Positions 15,415 through 24,588 of a stretch of 64,000 nucleotides of DNA are shown piece after piece. Origin of the DNA: Candidatus Thiodubiliella endoseptemdiera. Lineage in GTDB: Bacteria; Pseudomonadota; Gammaproteobacteria; PS1; Pseudothioglobaceae. Where the stretch lies: positions 496,001 through 560,000 of the forward strand of contig JACCHT010000002.1 in assembly GCA_013416635.1 (NCBI GenBank). Reading direction: 5' to 3'. A program made the translations under genes and the position numbers. Each line of letters begins with the position of its first letter. Positions within the stretch are counted from its first letter, which is position 1. The notes beneath the pieces were generated by a model. That model searched no databases, was not told where the DNA came from, and saw only the letters and a list, made by a program, of their open reading frames with translations.

Positions 15415-16701
15415 GGCGCTTATGGCACATTTACAGTTACAAAGTCTTTGAAAAATAAAACCATTGCGAGTTTTTTGCAAACAGTTGGTCAACAAACCGA
15501 AGTGTTTGCACGATTTTCTACTGTTGGTGGCGGTCAAGATTCGAGTGATTATGCCAGAGACCCTCGTGGGTTTGCTTTGAAGTTTTATACGGGTGAAGGA
15601 AATTATGATATGGTGGGTAATAATACGCCTGTATTCTTTTTGCGTGATGGTATTAATTTTCCTGATTTTATTCATTCACAAAAGAAAAATCCAAAAACCA
15701 ACTTGCCTGACCCAGCAGCAATGTTTGAGTTTTGGGCAAATCATCCACAATCGTTACATCAAGTTACAATCTTAATGTCCGATAGAGGCATTCCAGCCAG
15801 TTATCGTTATATGCACGGATTTAGTTCTCATACTTTTAGTTTTTGGAATGACCAAGGAAAAAGAACTTGGTTTAAGTGGCATTTTAAAACCAATCAAGGG
15901 ATTAAAAATTTAACCAATAAGCAAGCAGCCACAACTTGCCCATTTGGCGCACAAGAAGATTTGGTCAATGCCATTGAACGGGGTGATTTTCCGAGTTGGA
16001 CAACTAAGGTGCAAATGATGAGTGAAGAAGAAGCCAAAGATTACAAAATTAATCCCTTTGATTTAACAAAAGTTTGGCCACATTCTAATTTTCCGCTAAT
16101 TGAGGTAGGTCAATTAGAACTCAATCGCAATGTGGATAATTATTTTTCTGAAACCGAGCAAGCTTGCTTTTCACCCAGTAATTTGGTGCCCGGTATTGGC
16201 ACTTCACCTGACAAAATGTTACAAGCAAGATTGATGGCGTATCCAGATGCACATCGCTATCGTGTTGGTGCTAATGCCAATCAACTCCCTGTGAATGCGG
16301 CAAAATACCCTGTTAATCATTATCAGCGAGATGGGAAAATGGCAGGAATGTGCCCAGAAGGTGGTGAGAATGTGCAAACTTCAAAAGTTAATTTTTATCC
16401 AAATGACCAAATCAATGAGGGTGCACCAGCACCATTACCAACAATTGCAGAGCCGCCAATGCCAGTTGAACAAGATGCTTGGATAAATCGTTTTGATACT
16501 GTCAATACTCAGGATTATTACCAACAGACTGGGGATTTGTTTAGATTAATGAATGAATCACAAAAATCACAACTGACTACCACTATTGCCGAGGGTTTGA
16601 TACAAGCAAAAAGTGAGGTGCAGAAAGCAATGCTTGAACAGTTTTCCAATGCAGATATTGATTACGCCCAACGCATTAAAGTTATAATGAAAAATTTATA
16701 A
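15415..16701 (+). pseudogene. katA: Clade 3-type catalase missing its N terminus
   Basis: The remaining 428 codons start at GAYGTFTVT and cover most of a monofunctional haem catalase: FARFSTVGGGQDSSD, NNTPVFFLRDGINFPDFIH (with the distal Asn in VGNNTP) and RLMAYPDAHRYRVGAN (with the haem-ligand Tyr). The first 60 or so residues are gone, including the catalytic distal His that normally lies just before GSGAYG. The IS3 end abuts the break, so an insertion removed the start. The protein cannot work as a catalase even if expressed from an internal ATG (15,448). Confidence 0.9.
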
Positions 16702-16704
16702 GGA

Positions 16705-16865
16705 GAGACCTTTGCATAAATATGAATAATCATCAAAACGCCATCTTTCATCAAATTACAAACTTTTTAAAAACACCCTTAGCCCTGCTAGGAGTGGATT
16801 TAAAAAATTTCCAATTTAATAAAATCTGTCATTTTGCTAATCATCCCTATTTATGCAAAGGTCTC
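16705..16865 (+). repeat. MITE copy 4, inserted in a Shine-Dalgarno sequence
   Basis: A 161-bp copy flanked by the duplication AAGGA. The right-hand AAGGA is part of the AAGGAG ribosome binding site of the ferritin gene. This is the second case of insertion exactly at a Shine-Dalgarno sequence, after 1,615. Confidence 0.95.
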
Positions 16866-16878
16866 AAGGAGAATAACC

Positions 16879-17163
16879 ATGGCAAATGAAGGCTATCACG
16901 AAGCAGAACAAAACTTAACTCAAGCAACCAAAGATATGCACAAAGCAATCGTGTCTTTAATGGAGGAATTAGAGGCAATTGATTGGTATAATCAGCGCAT
17001 TGATGCTTGTCAAGATGAGGAATTATCGGCAATTTTGGCTCACAATCGTGATGAAGAAAAAGAGCATGCGGCAATGGTGTTGGAATGGATTAGACGAAAA
17101 GATGGTGCTTTTGATAAGGAATTAAAAGACTATCTTTTTACTGAGAAACCGATTGCACATTAA
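16879..17163 (+). CDS. Encapsulated-ferritin (EncFtn) family protein
   Basis: A 94-residue two-helix ferritin-like protein closely matching the EncFtn family (MHKAIVSLMEELEAIDWYNQR, ILAHNRDEEKEHAAMVLEWIRR). The Glu near residue 32 and the E-x-x-H at residues 60-63 are the ferroxidase ligands formed across the dimer of such proteins. The chain ends at TEKPIAH, without the C-terminal targeting peptide that loads EncFtn into encapsulin shells, and no encapsulin gene lies nearby. It probably oxidises and stores Fe(II) to limit Fenton chemistry, in line with the peroxide-defence neighbours. The start was set at the ATG 8 bp after AAGGAG; longer upstream reading is MITE sequence. Confidence 0.88.
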   Translation: MANEGYHEAEQNLTQATKDMHKAIVSLMEELEAIDWYNQRIDACQDEELSAILAHNRDEEKEHAAMVLEWIRRKDGAFDKELKDYLFTEKPIAH

Positions 17164-17220
17164 TTTTTCTATATTTTAGAGGGGCTAACAAACTGTTTTT
17201 AGATTAGGGAATATATAAAT

Positions 17221-18552
17221 ATGACAACACATTATGACATGATAGCGATTGGTGCAGGTTCTGGTGGTTTGTCGGCGGTTGAGCGTGCAGCAGAATACGG
17301 TAAAAAATGCTTAGTAATTGAAGTGAAAACCATTGGTGGCACTTGCGTGAATGTGGGCTGTGTGCCTAAAAAAGTAATGTGGTTTGCTGCCAATACTGCC
17401 ACACAGATTAACAATGCGCAAGGTTTTGGTTTTGATATTGAGGTTAAAAACTTCTCATGGAACAAGCTCAAACAAGGTCGTGATAACTACATCAAAGGTA
17501 TTACCGACTGGTATGATGGCTATTTAGAGAAACTCGGTATTGATTATATTCATGGCTTTGGCAAATTGGTGGATAAAAATACGGTGTCTGTCAACGGTGA
17601 AGAATATACCGCTGAGCATATCGTGCTTTCCCCAGGTGGTGAACCTGCTGTGCCGCATATTGAGGGGGCAGAATACGGCATTACTTCAGATGGGTTTTTT
17701 GAATTAGAAGCGCTGCCTAAAAAAGTCGCTGTCATTGGTAGCGGGTATATTGGTGTTGAATTAGCAGGTGTGCTTAATGCACTCGGCAGTGAGGTTGAGA
17801 TTTTTGGTAGAGCCGATTCCTTGTTGCGTGGCTTTGATCCAATGATCCAAACTGCTTTGGACAAAGACTATACCGCCCACGGCATCCGCATTCATCACAG
17901 TACAACGATTGATAAAGTATCAGCAGATAAAACCCTATTCACCAATCATGGTGAGTTTGGTGGTTTTGATGAAATTATTTGGGCAGTGGGTAGAAACCCA
18001 ATGACTCAGCATTTAGGATTAGAAAATGCAGGAATCAAATGCGACCAAAGAGGTTTTATCCCAACGAATAAATTTCAAACTACCAATATTGATAGTATAT
18101 TTGCACTTGGTGATGCGACGGGTCGTACTCCTCTTACCCCTGTTGCTATTGCCGCAGGTAGAAGATTATCGGATAGAATTTACAATAACATGACTGACCG
18201 ACATTTAGACTACAAGAGTATTGCCACCGTGGTATTTTCACATCCACCGATTGGCACAATTGGTTTAACTGAAACTGAAGCCAATGAAAAATTTGACAAA
18301 GTTAAAGTTTACAAATCAGAATTTACCCCAATGGCAGACGCCCTCTTAGACCACAAAACCACTACCGCATTAAAATTAGTCTGTGTAGGTGATGATGAAA
18401 AAGTCATCGGTTGTCATATTATGGGGCACGGTGCCGATGAAATGCTACAAGGTTTTGCAGTTGCCATAAAGATGGGTGCAACCAAAAAACAGTTTGATGA
18501 TACTGTTGCTATTCATCCAAGCAGTGCTGAAGAATTGGTAACGATGCGATAA
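17221..18552 (+). CDS. gor: Glutathione-disulfide reductase
   Basis: A 443-residue flavoprotein disulfide reductase. The FAD motif [15 protein letters not shown] is at the N terminus, the redox-active pair in [13 protein letters not shown] (Cys about 42 and 47), the NADPH-binding [11 protein letters not shown] with downstream Arg residues, the second FAD motif [16 protein letters not shown], and the C-terminal catalytic His-Glu in HPSSAEE. It regenerates glutathione in the cytoplasm and so supports the Grx domain of the peroxidase at 6,346. It follows the EncFtn gene by 57 bp. Confidence 0.96.
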   Translation: MTTHYDMIAIGAGSGGLSAVERAAEYGKKCLVIEVKTIGGTCVNVGCVPKKVMWFAANTATQINNAQGFGFDIEVKNFSWNKLKQGRDNYIKGITDWYDGYLEKLGIDYIHGFGKLVDKNTVSVNGEEYTAEHIVLSPGGEPAVPHIEGAEYGITSDGFFELEALPKKVAVIGSGYIGVELAGVLNALGSEVEIFGRADSLLRGFDPMIQTALDKDYTAHGIRIHHSTTIDKVSADKTLFTNHGEFGGFDEIIWAVGRNPMTQHLGLENAGIKCDQRGFIPTNKFQTTNIDSIFALGDATGRTPLTPVAIAAGRRLSDRIYNNMTDRHLDYKSIATVVFSHPPIGTIGLTETEANEKFDKVKVYKSEFTPMADALLDHKTTTALKLVCVGDDEKVIGCHIMGHGADEMLQGFAVAIKMGATKKQFDDTVAIHPSSAEELVTMR

Positions 18553-18663
18553 ATGCTATTCGATATTACTCATGTAGTTTTGTAAAAATTGCATTATTTC
18601 TAATTTATCTAGATGGAGAGTCGCTTTTTTTTAAAATTTAAGATTTTATGTTTAAGTATTTCT

Positions 18664-19847
18664 TTAAACATACTGCCCTGCTACCCAGCCCGAAGACCAT
18701 GCCCACTGGAAATTATAACCACCTAACCAACCTGTGACATCAACAGTTTCACCAATGAAATATAATCCTTGTTGCCTGTTAGATTCCATTGTTTTTGACG
18801 AGAGTTCTCGGGTATCAACACCGCCCACGCAGACTTCTGCAGTACGCATGCCTTCTGTACCACTTGGGGCTAATGTCCAATGATTGAGCTGTTTTCCCAA
18901 GTCTGATAAATCAGTTTTTTTGATTTGATTAATTGAGGTATTGGCTAAATTTTTATCGGTTAATGTATCAGCTAAACGAGTGGCTAAGCGCTTAGAAAAA
19001 TAGGTGCTTAGGGTGGTTTTGAGTAGGGTTTTTAAGTGGGTATTTTGCATTGCTAATAGCCAATCACTTGCGTCCAAATCGGGTAATAAATTAATGGTAA
19101 TTTTATCGCCTTTTTGCCAATAGGACGAAATTTGCAAGATAGCAGGACCGCTGATACCACGATGTGTAATTAAAATCCTTTCTCTAAAACTTTGATTATT
19201 ACACGCCACAACCGCATCGACGCTAAGCCCTGATAAATCCTTAAAATAATATTCAATATCGGTTTGGCTGAAAATCAATGGCACTAATGCAGGTTTAAAA
19301 TTAATAGACTTGTGACCGAATTGTTTGGCGATTTGTAAACCGAAATCAGTCGCCCCCATTTTGGGGATAGATGCACCTCCTGTGGCAATAACTAATGAAT
19401 CTGATTGAAAATCACCTTGATTAGTAATGAGTGTGTATTGGGTTTGATGGGTGATGTTTTAATCTGAGTGTTGCATTGTATATCTGCTGTTTGGCAATTT
19501 TCTAACAGCATTTCCAAGATAGCTTTTGATTTTTCATTACAGAATAATTGTCCTAAAGTTTTTTCAGTCCAATGCAATCCTGCCTTTTCTAATAATGCTA
19601 TAAAATCCCATTGTGTATAGCGTGATAATGCAGATTTGCAAAAATGGGAGTTGTTGGAAATATAAGCTTCGGGGTCGATGTGCAAGTTGGTGAAATTACA
19701 ACGACCGCCGCCTGAGATGAGGATTTTTTTGCCAATTTTGTCTGCCTTGTCAATAAGTAAAACTGTGCGTCCTCGTTGCGTGGAATGTGCAGCACACATC
19801 AGTCCTGCTGCTCCTGCACCGATGATAATCACATCATAGCGTTTCAC
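18664..19847 (-). CDS. HI0933/YhiN-family FAD-dependent oxidoreductase (frame broken)
   Basis: Together two frames give a complete flavoprotein of about 390 residues. The start reads YDVIIIGAGAAGLMCAAHS (FAD dinucleotide-binding) and LISGGGRCNFTN, and the end has GLYFIGETVDVTGWLGGYNFQWAWSSG, both typical of the family. A one-base shift near 19,440-19,460 divides it; the sequence on both sides is well conserved, so this is probably a sequencing error or a very recent mutation. Function in the family is not settled (some were called aminoacetone oxidases). It overlaps the upstream TlpA fusion gene by 4 bp. Confidence 0.82.
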
Positions 19848-21097
19848 AATAACGATTGCACAGTGTCAATAACATTCTGGTCATCCCATTCCAACGCCCC
19901 GCGATAACCATAACGAATGACACCCTCTTTATCAATTAGAAAATTAGATGGGTAGGCATACACGCCCCATTCTTTCACGGCTTGCCCACTTTCGTCTAAT
20001 AAAATAGGCAATGTTAGCCCTATTTTTTTGACAAATTTTGTAATTTTGTGCTGTGACTCACCGACATTAATAGTGATAATTTTAAAATATTTTGAGTTAA
20101 ACTTTTGTTGCAAACGCACCAAAGACGGGATTTCTTTGATGCAAGGGTTGCACCAACTTGCCCAAAAATTAATCAGCAATACTTGTCCTTTATAATCGCT
20201 GATTTTTGCTATCTTACCGTCAAGAGTTTTGAGTTTCAAAGGTAGGTTTTGTTTGCCATGGTATTTTTGCAAAAGCGGCGCACTAAAAGTAACTTTAGCA
20301 CTTGCATTAATATCTACATCAGGGGGTGATATTTTTGGCACTTGAATAGTTTTCATTAACCGCATAGCCTGGCGATAAGTGTTTGCCAGGCGTTCTTTTG
20401 CTTTAATGCCGAGTTTTGATAAATTTCTTACCTTTTTCATATGGAAGCCGTAACCCACCCCTGTTAAACGATGTATAAATACGGCACTGCCGCCTTGTTT
20501 GAGTTGATTTTCAATCTCTTTACTACGCATAAACTTGGTGCCAAATTGTGGCAATAGGACATAAACAGGTAAATGACTAACCTTAGAAATATTGACATAT
20601 TTTGCTACGCCTCCTAAATCAGGTTTACCATCAATAAGGTGTGGAGAGTGGAAAATATGCCCTTTGAGTAAAGTGGAATTTGGGTTGTGTAGTTGCCATT
20701 GATAAGCAATTTTAAGTGCTAATTGCGCTCCTCTGCCTGTGGCTACAAAGAATATATTTTTAAATGATTTATTTTTAGCAATAGCAATTAGATCAACCAA
20801 GTCGTCAATATTAAAACGATTAATGCTACTTTTATATTTAGGAATCATATAACTCCCGTGTAAATCAAGCGCCCATACATCAACACCATTTTCTGCTAAT
20901 TGTTTTGCTGTCGTTTTATAACCTTTGCCAAAACCACGCCCTGATGGCAGATAAATAAACAAAGTTTCACCCTCTGAGTAGTAAGTATCAATACTAATCG
21001 TATTACCAGATTTTAATTCAATTTCTAAATCCTGCCCCGCAAAAGAAATCGAAGACAAAAAAACAAAAAGCCAACTGTAAAAATTACGATTCATCAT
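19844..21097 (-). CDS. Secreted alpha/beta-hydrolase-like domain fused to TlpA/ResA thioredoxin
   Basis: About 417 residues. A signal peptide (FLSSISFAG) is followed by an alpha/beta-hydrolase-like region (about 25-265), whose nucleophile elbow reads A-T-G-R-G with no Ser, so esterase activity is doubtful. Residues about 285-417 are a TlpA/ResA-type thioredoxin (VLLINFWASWCNPCIKEIPSL, active site WCNPC, and cis-Pro in YPSNFLIDKEG). It probably acts on disulfides in the periplasm. I chose the ATG at 21,097; a TTG at 21,109 is possible. It is part of the minus-strand operon running from dapB. Confidence 0.82.
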   Translation of the reverse strand: MMNRNFYSWLFVFLSSISFAGQDLEIELKSGNTISIDTYYSEGETLFIYLPSGRGFGKGYKTTAKQLAENGVDVWALDLHGSYMIPKYKSSINRFNIDDLVDLIAIAKNKSFKNIFFVATGRGAQLALKIAYQWQLHNPNSTLLKGHIFHSPHLIDGKPDLGGVAKYVNISKVSHLPVYVLLPQFGTKFMRSKEIENQLKQGGSAVFIHRLTGVGYGFHMKKVRNLSKLGIKAKERLANTYRQAMRLMKTIQVPKISPPDVDINASAKVTFSAPLLQKYHGKQNLPLKLKTLDGKIAKISDYKGQVLLINFWASWCNPCIKEIPSLVRLQQKFNSKYFKIITINVGESQHKITKFVKKIGLTLPILLDESGQAVKEWGVYAYPSNFLIDKEGVIRYGYRGALEWDDQNVIDTVQSLL

Positions 21098-21109
21098 TAT
21101 AAATGTCAA

Positions 21110-21340
21110 TTAAGTAATACAACATTGTGCCTTCAGATGAACGGCTGGACCAACAACTTTGGCTGGATAAAACTTATTTTCAGGATTTGCCTGTGCGACT
21201 GCTGTTTCAAAATCTTTAACAATTTCAACACTCGCCTCTGGCACTCGATTACGCTTAATGCGTGGAATACGAACGACTGCAAATTGTTCTTTAGCGAAAT
21301 TTGCCCGTGGATGCGGGTCTAAAGAATAGCCGTTAACCAT
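21110..21340 (-). CDS. Small conserved-looking hypothetical protein downstream of ETHE1
   Basis: A 76-residue basic protein (starts [20 protein letters not shown], contains RIPRIKRNRVPEASVEIV, ends with a C-terminal Cys pair QCCIT). I do not recognise it. The ATG overlaps the stop codon of the ETHE1 gene (ATGGTTAA), which supports the start and indicates translational coupling. The two adjacent Cys at the C terminus are notable beside a persulfide dioxygenase, as they could carry sulfur; this is only a guess. Confidence 0.6.
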   Translation of the reverse strand: MVNGYSLDPHPRANFAKEQFAVVRIPRIKRNRVPEASVEIVKDFETAVAQANPENKFYPAKVVGPAVHLKAQCCIT

Positions 21341-22040
21341 TAGAAATAATATTAGCGCCACACACTTGGTTTGCTGGCACGGCGACATGAATTTTTGCCG
21401 GTAAAGATAAATCCATCGCATTCACTCGACTGACAAATTCTGCCCTATCAACACCGCCGCCAATCATCTCATTAAAGGCTTTTTCTTCCCAAATAGAACT
21501 CACTGTTCTACCGCCGTAATCGTGTGCAGGATAAATGGCAGTTTCATCTGCTAATGTAAATAAATGCTGAATTGAGTCAAATAACTTATCGGCTGACCCT
21601 CCTTGAAAATCACAACGACCACAACTTCTAATCAGTAGCGCATCACCTGTAAAAACTTTGTCGCCAATCACATAAGACACACAGCCATCTGTATGACCTG
21701 GCGTTGACATTGCGGTGATTTTATACTTGCCAAATGTTAGATTATCGCCATCCTTAATTAAAATATCAGCACAGGCTACAGGATTTCCCTCTCCCAATAC
21801 GATTTTAGCATCAGAAAATTTCTTTTTTAGTGGGCAAGAGCTGGTAATATGATCTGCGTGCACATGGGTTTCAATGATATATTTGAGTGTTAAGCCCAAT
21901 TCTTCAATCAAGCCAATATCGCGTTGTTTCGTTTCGTGAACAGCGTCAATAATAATCGCTTCTTTACTCTTAGAATCAGCTAATAAATAAGTATAAGTTG
22001 AGCTAACTTTTTCAAATAATGGTCGAAATATTAAACTCAT
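21333..22040 (-). CDS. ETHE1-type persulfide dioxygenase (MBL fold)
   Basis: A 235-residue metallo-beta-lactamase-fold protein of the ETHE1/Blh class. The metal motif [12 protein letters not shown], the second His in [35 protein letters not shown] and the late His in YPAHDYGGR place it among iron-dependent glutathione-persulfide dioxygenases, which oxidise GSSH to sulfite and GSH. This fits a sulfide-oxidising cell with an active glutathione pool. It overlaps the YciI gene by 4 bp. Confidence 0.9.
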   Translation of the reverse strand: MSLIFRPLFEKVSSTYTYLLADSKSKEAIIIDAVHETKQRDIGLIEELGLTLKYIIETHVHADHITSSCPLKKKFSDAKIVLGEGNPVACADILIKDGDNLTFGKYKITAMSTPGHTDGCVSYVIGDKVFTGDALLIRSCGRCDFQGGSADKLFDSIQHLFTLADETAIYPAHDYGGRTVSSIWEEKAFNEMIGGGVDRAEFVSRVNAMDLSLPAKIHVAVPANQVCGANIISNG

Positions 22041-22339
22041 GGCAACACTTTTTTAAATGGCTTCACCACAACACTGGCATACGCACCCGAGGCTAAATAA
22101 GGGTCGGCATCCGCCCAAGTTTGTGCATCCTCAAGACAATCAAATTCTGCCACCACCAACGAACCAGTAAAACCCGCTTCACCCGGTTCATTGTTATCAA
22201 TCGCAGGATGAGGGCCTGCCAAAATCAAACGCCCTTGGTTTTTTAAAGCGCTCAATCGTTCAATATGTGCAGGACGCACTGACATTCTTTTTTCCAATGA
22301 ATTTGCCACATCTTGTGCAATAATTGCATACAACATCAT
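22037..22339 (-). CDS. YciI-like protein
   Basis: A 100-residue protein of the YciI family (ferredoxin-like fold). It shows LYAIIAQDV at the start, ARPAHIERL-type segment [20 protein letters not shown] and the Asp-containing [20 protein letters not shown]. The conserved His-Asp pair is seen in the family, but no firm reaction is known. It is coupled by 4-bp overlaps to genes on both sides. Confidence 0.85.
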   Translation of the reverse strand: MMLYAIIAQDVANSLEKRMSVRPAHIERLSALKNQGRLILAGPHPAIDNNEPGEAGFTGSLVVAEFDCLEDAQTWADADPYLASGAYASVVVKPFKKVLP

Positions 22340-22982
22340 TTATTTCTCCAATTACGCTGGTTAAACAGTGCCAATAATCCAAACACAGCACCACCCAATA
22401 TATCCATCAGCATATCTTTTTGTGCATCCCAAATATCACCTTGTGACCCTAAAAAAGCAGCACCCGATTCTCCTCCTTCAGTAATCGCATAAGCCATCTC
22501 AATGATTTCGTAACTTGCCGCCCAAAAGCCCAAAGCAAACACAGCAAACAGCCATGCCATTAAATTATTATGCACCCATTTTTGACGCAAACTCACTTCA
22601 ACCGCAGGATAAGCAAAAACACCCACCAAAAAATGCCCCAAACGGTCAAAATTATTACGCCCTTCAGGCAAGATAAAATCAAAACCCAATTCTGACAACG
22701 CTTTATTACCCCAATCAAAAGGCACCAATTCAAAAGTAAAATACCCGCCAATAGTGTGATAGCACAAAAACAGAGTCATCAAAAAATACCCAAAATTTGA
22801 AAATTGAAAGCGAGAATAAGTCAATACCAAAATACCAATCATTATCCAAATCGGAATATTTTCTGCCCACCAAGTTGCTCTGTCATAAGGGTTAATTGCC
22901 AATGTAACGAATAAAAGCGTGTAAATTGCCAACAAAGTAAGTGGCGTTTTATGTGATTGTAATTGCATAGTTTTTAAGTCCA

Positions 22983-22983
<1 letters not shown>
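22336..22983 (-). CDS. DUF2238 (YjdF-like) inner-membrane protein
   Basis: A 215-residue membrane protein with about six hydrophobic segments. It has the family's [29 protein letters not shown] and [18 protein letters not shown] blocks, rich in conserved His, Glu and Asp on one face. Function of the family is unknown. The ATG shares a base with the dapB stop (TAATG), which fixes the start and indicates coupling. Confidence 0.87.
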
Positions 22984-23741
<758 letters not shown>

Positions 23742-23757
23742 TTATACCAAAGTTACT

Positions 23758-24588
23758 TCAATGTGTTAATTTTGGTTTGATTTTCAAAAATACAGGATGC
23801 TTATATTTTTTATTTTTAGTGAGTCCATAATATTTAAAAGTAATTTCACTACCAATTTTAGGTGGTTTTTGGCGTTGTGCATCGGTGAAACCAGAGCCAA
23901 CTTTGAATATTTTTTTTGTTTTAGTTTGGCATTTTAGCGAACCCATTTTGTTTTTATACTTACCCTTTCCGCTAAGTATTGCAAGAATGATACATTCATC
24001 TTCTTGGTATTTTTTGACCTTTAAGGCACTGGATAAACGACCAGTTTGATATAGGGTTTTAGGGTTACGGACAACAATGCCTTCACCTTTTTTGCTAATA
24101 ATTTTGTTTAGAAAATTAGTTAAGTGTTGCTTGGATTTAACAGGAATTTGCTTAATAATCCTTATATTTTTATTGGGATATTGTTGCAAATAGTCCTGTA
24201 AAAATTTTAAGCGTTGCAAGATTCCGCCTTGTTGCTTAGGCACTTCAAAAATATTAAAACTTACTTTGTTCCATCGGCTGTCAGGATTTTTTTGTCGGAC
24301 AATTGACGAAACTTTTTCAAAATCCCTGCGTTTTGTCCAAAGTTCACCATCAATGGCAAAATCTGGAAATCCAGCTGTCCAAGATTTTGGTGGATTTAAT
24401 GTGATTCCACCTCGGCTAATTAACTTTTCTCCATCCCAAAATCCTCTAATACCATCCAATTTTTCACTCATTACCCAACCGACAACATCCAGTTTTTCGT
24501 TGTAGGTTTTGAGAAGAAATAAATCGGGTTTTTCTGCAAAAACCAAACAAGAAGAAAAGAGTAAGAATAATAGTGTTTTAATTTTCAT
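23758..24588 (-). CDS. Secreted minimal ATP-dependent DNA ligase (Lig E type)
   Basis: A 276-residue DNA ligase with an N-terminal signal peptide (LLFLLFSSCLVFAE). The adenylation motif is SEKLDGIRGFWDG with the nucleophile Lys43, followed by FAIDGELWTKR (motif III), GEGIVVRN (motif IV) and LKVKKYQ (motif V); then a small OB domain. There is no DNA-binding domain, as in Lig E. Lig E enzymes are periplasmic and have been tied to DNA uptake or extracellular DNA. It overlaps recQ by 4 bp. Confidence 0.92.
   Translation of the reverse strand: MKIKTLLFLLFSSCLVFAEKPDLFLLKTYNEKLDVVGWVMSEKLDGIRGFWDGEKLISRGGITLNPPKSWTAGFPDFAIDGELWTKRRDFEKVSSIVRQKNPDSRWNKVSFNIFEVPKQQGGILQRLKFLQDYLQQYPNKNIRIIKQIPVKSKQHLTNFLNKIISKKGEGIVVRNPKTLYQTGRLSSALKVKKYQEDECIILAILSGKGKYKNKMGSLKCQTKTKKIFKVGSGFTDAQRQKPPKIGSEITFKYYGLTKNKKYKHPVFLKIKPKLTH

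Noticed and set aside
16834-16878. Longer ferritin start within the MITE
   Set aside because: The added residues come from the terminal repeat, while the ATG at 16,879 has a proper AAGGAG site and matches the family N terminus.
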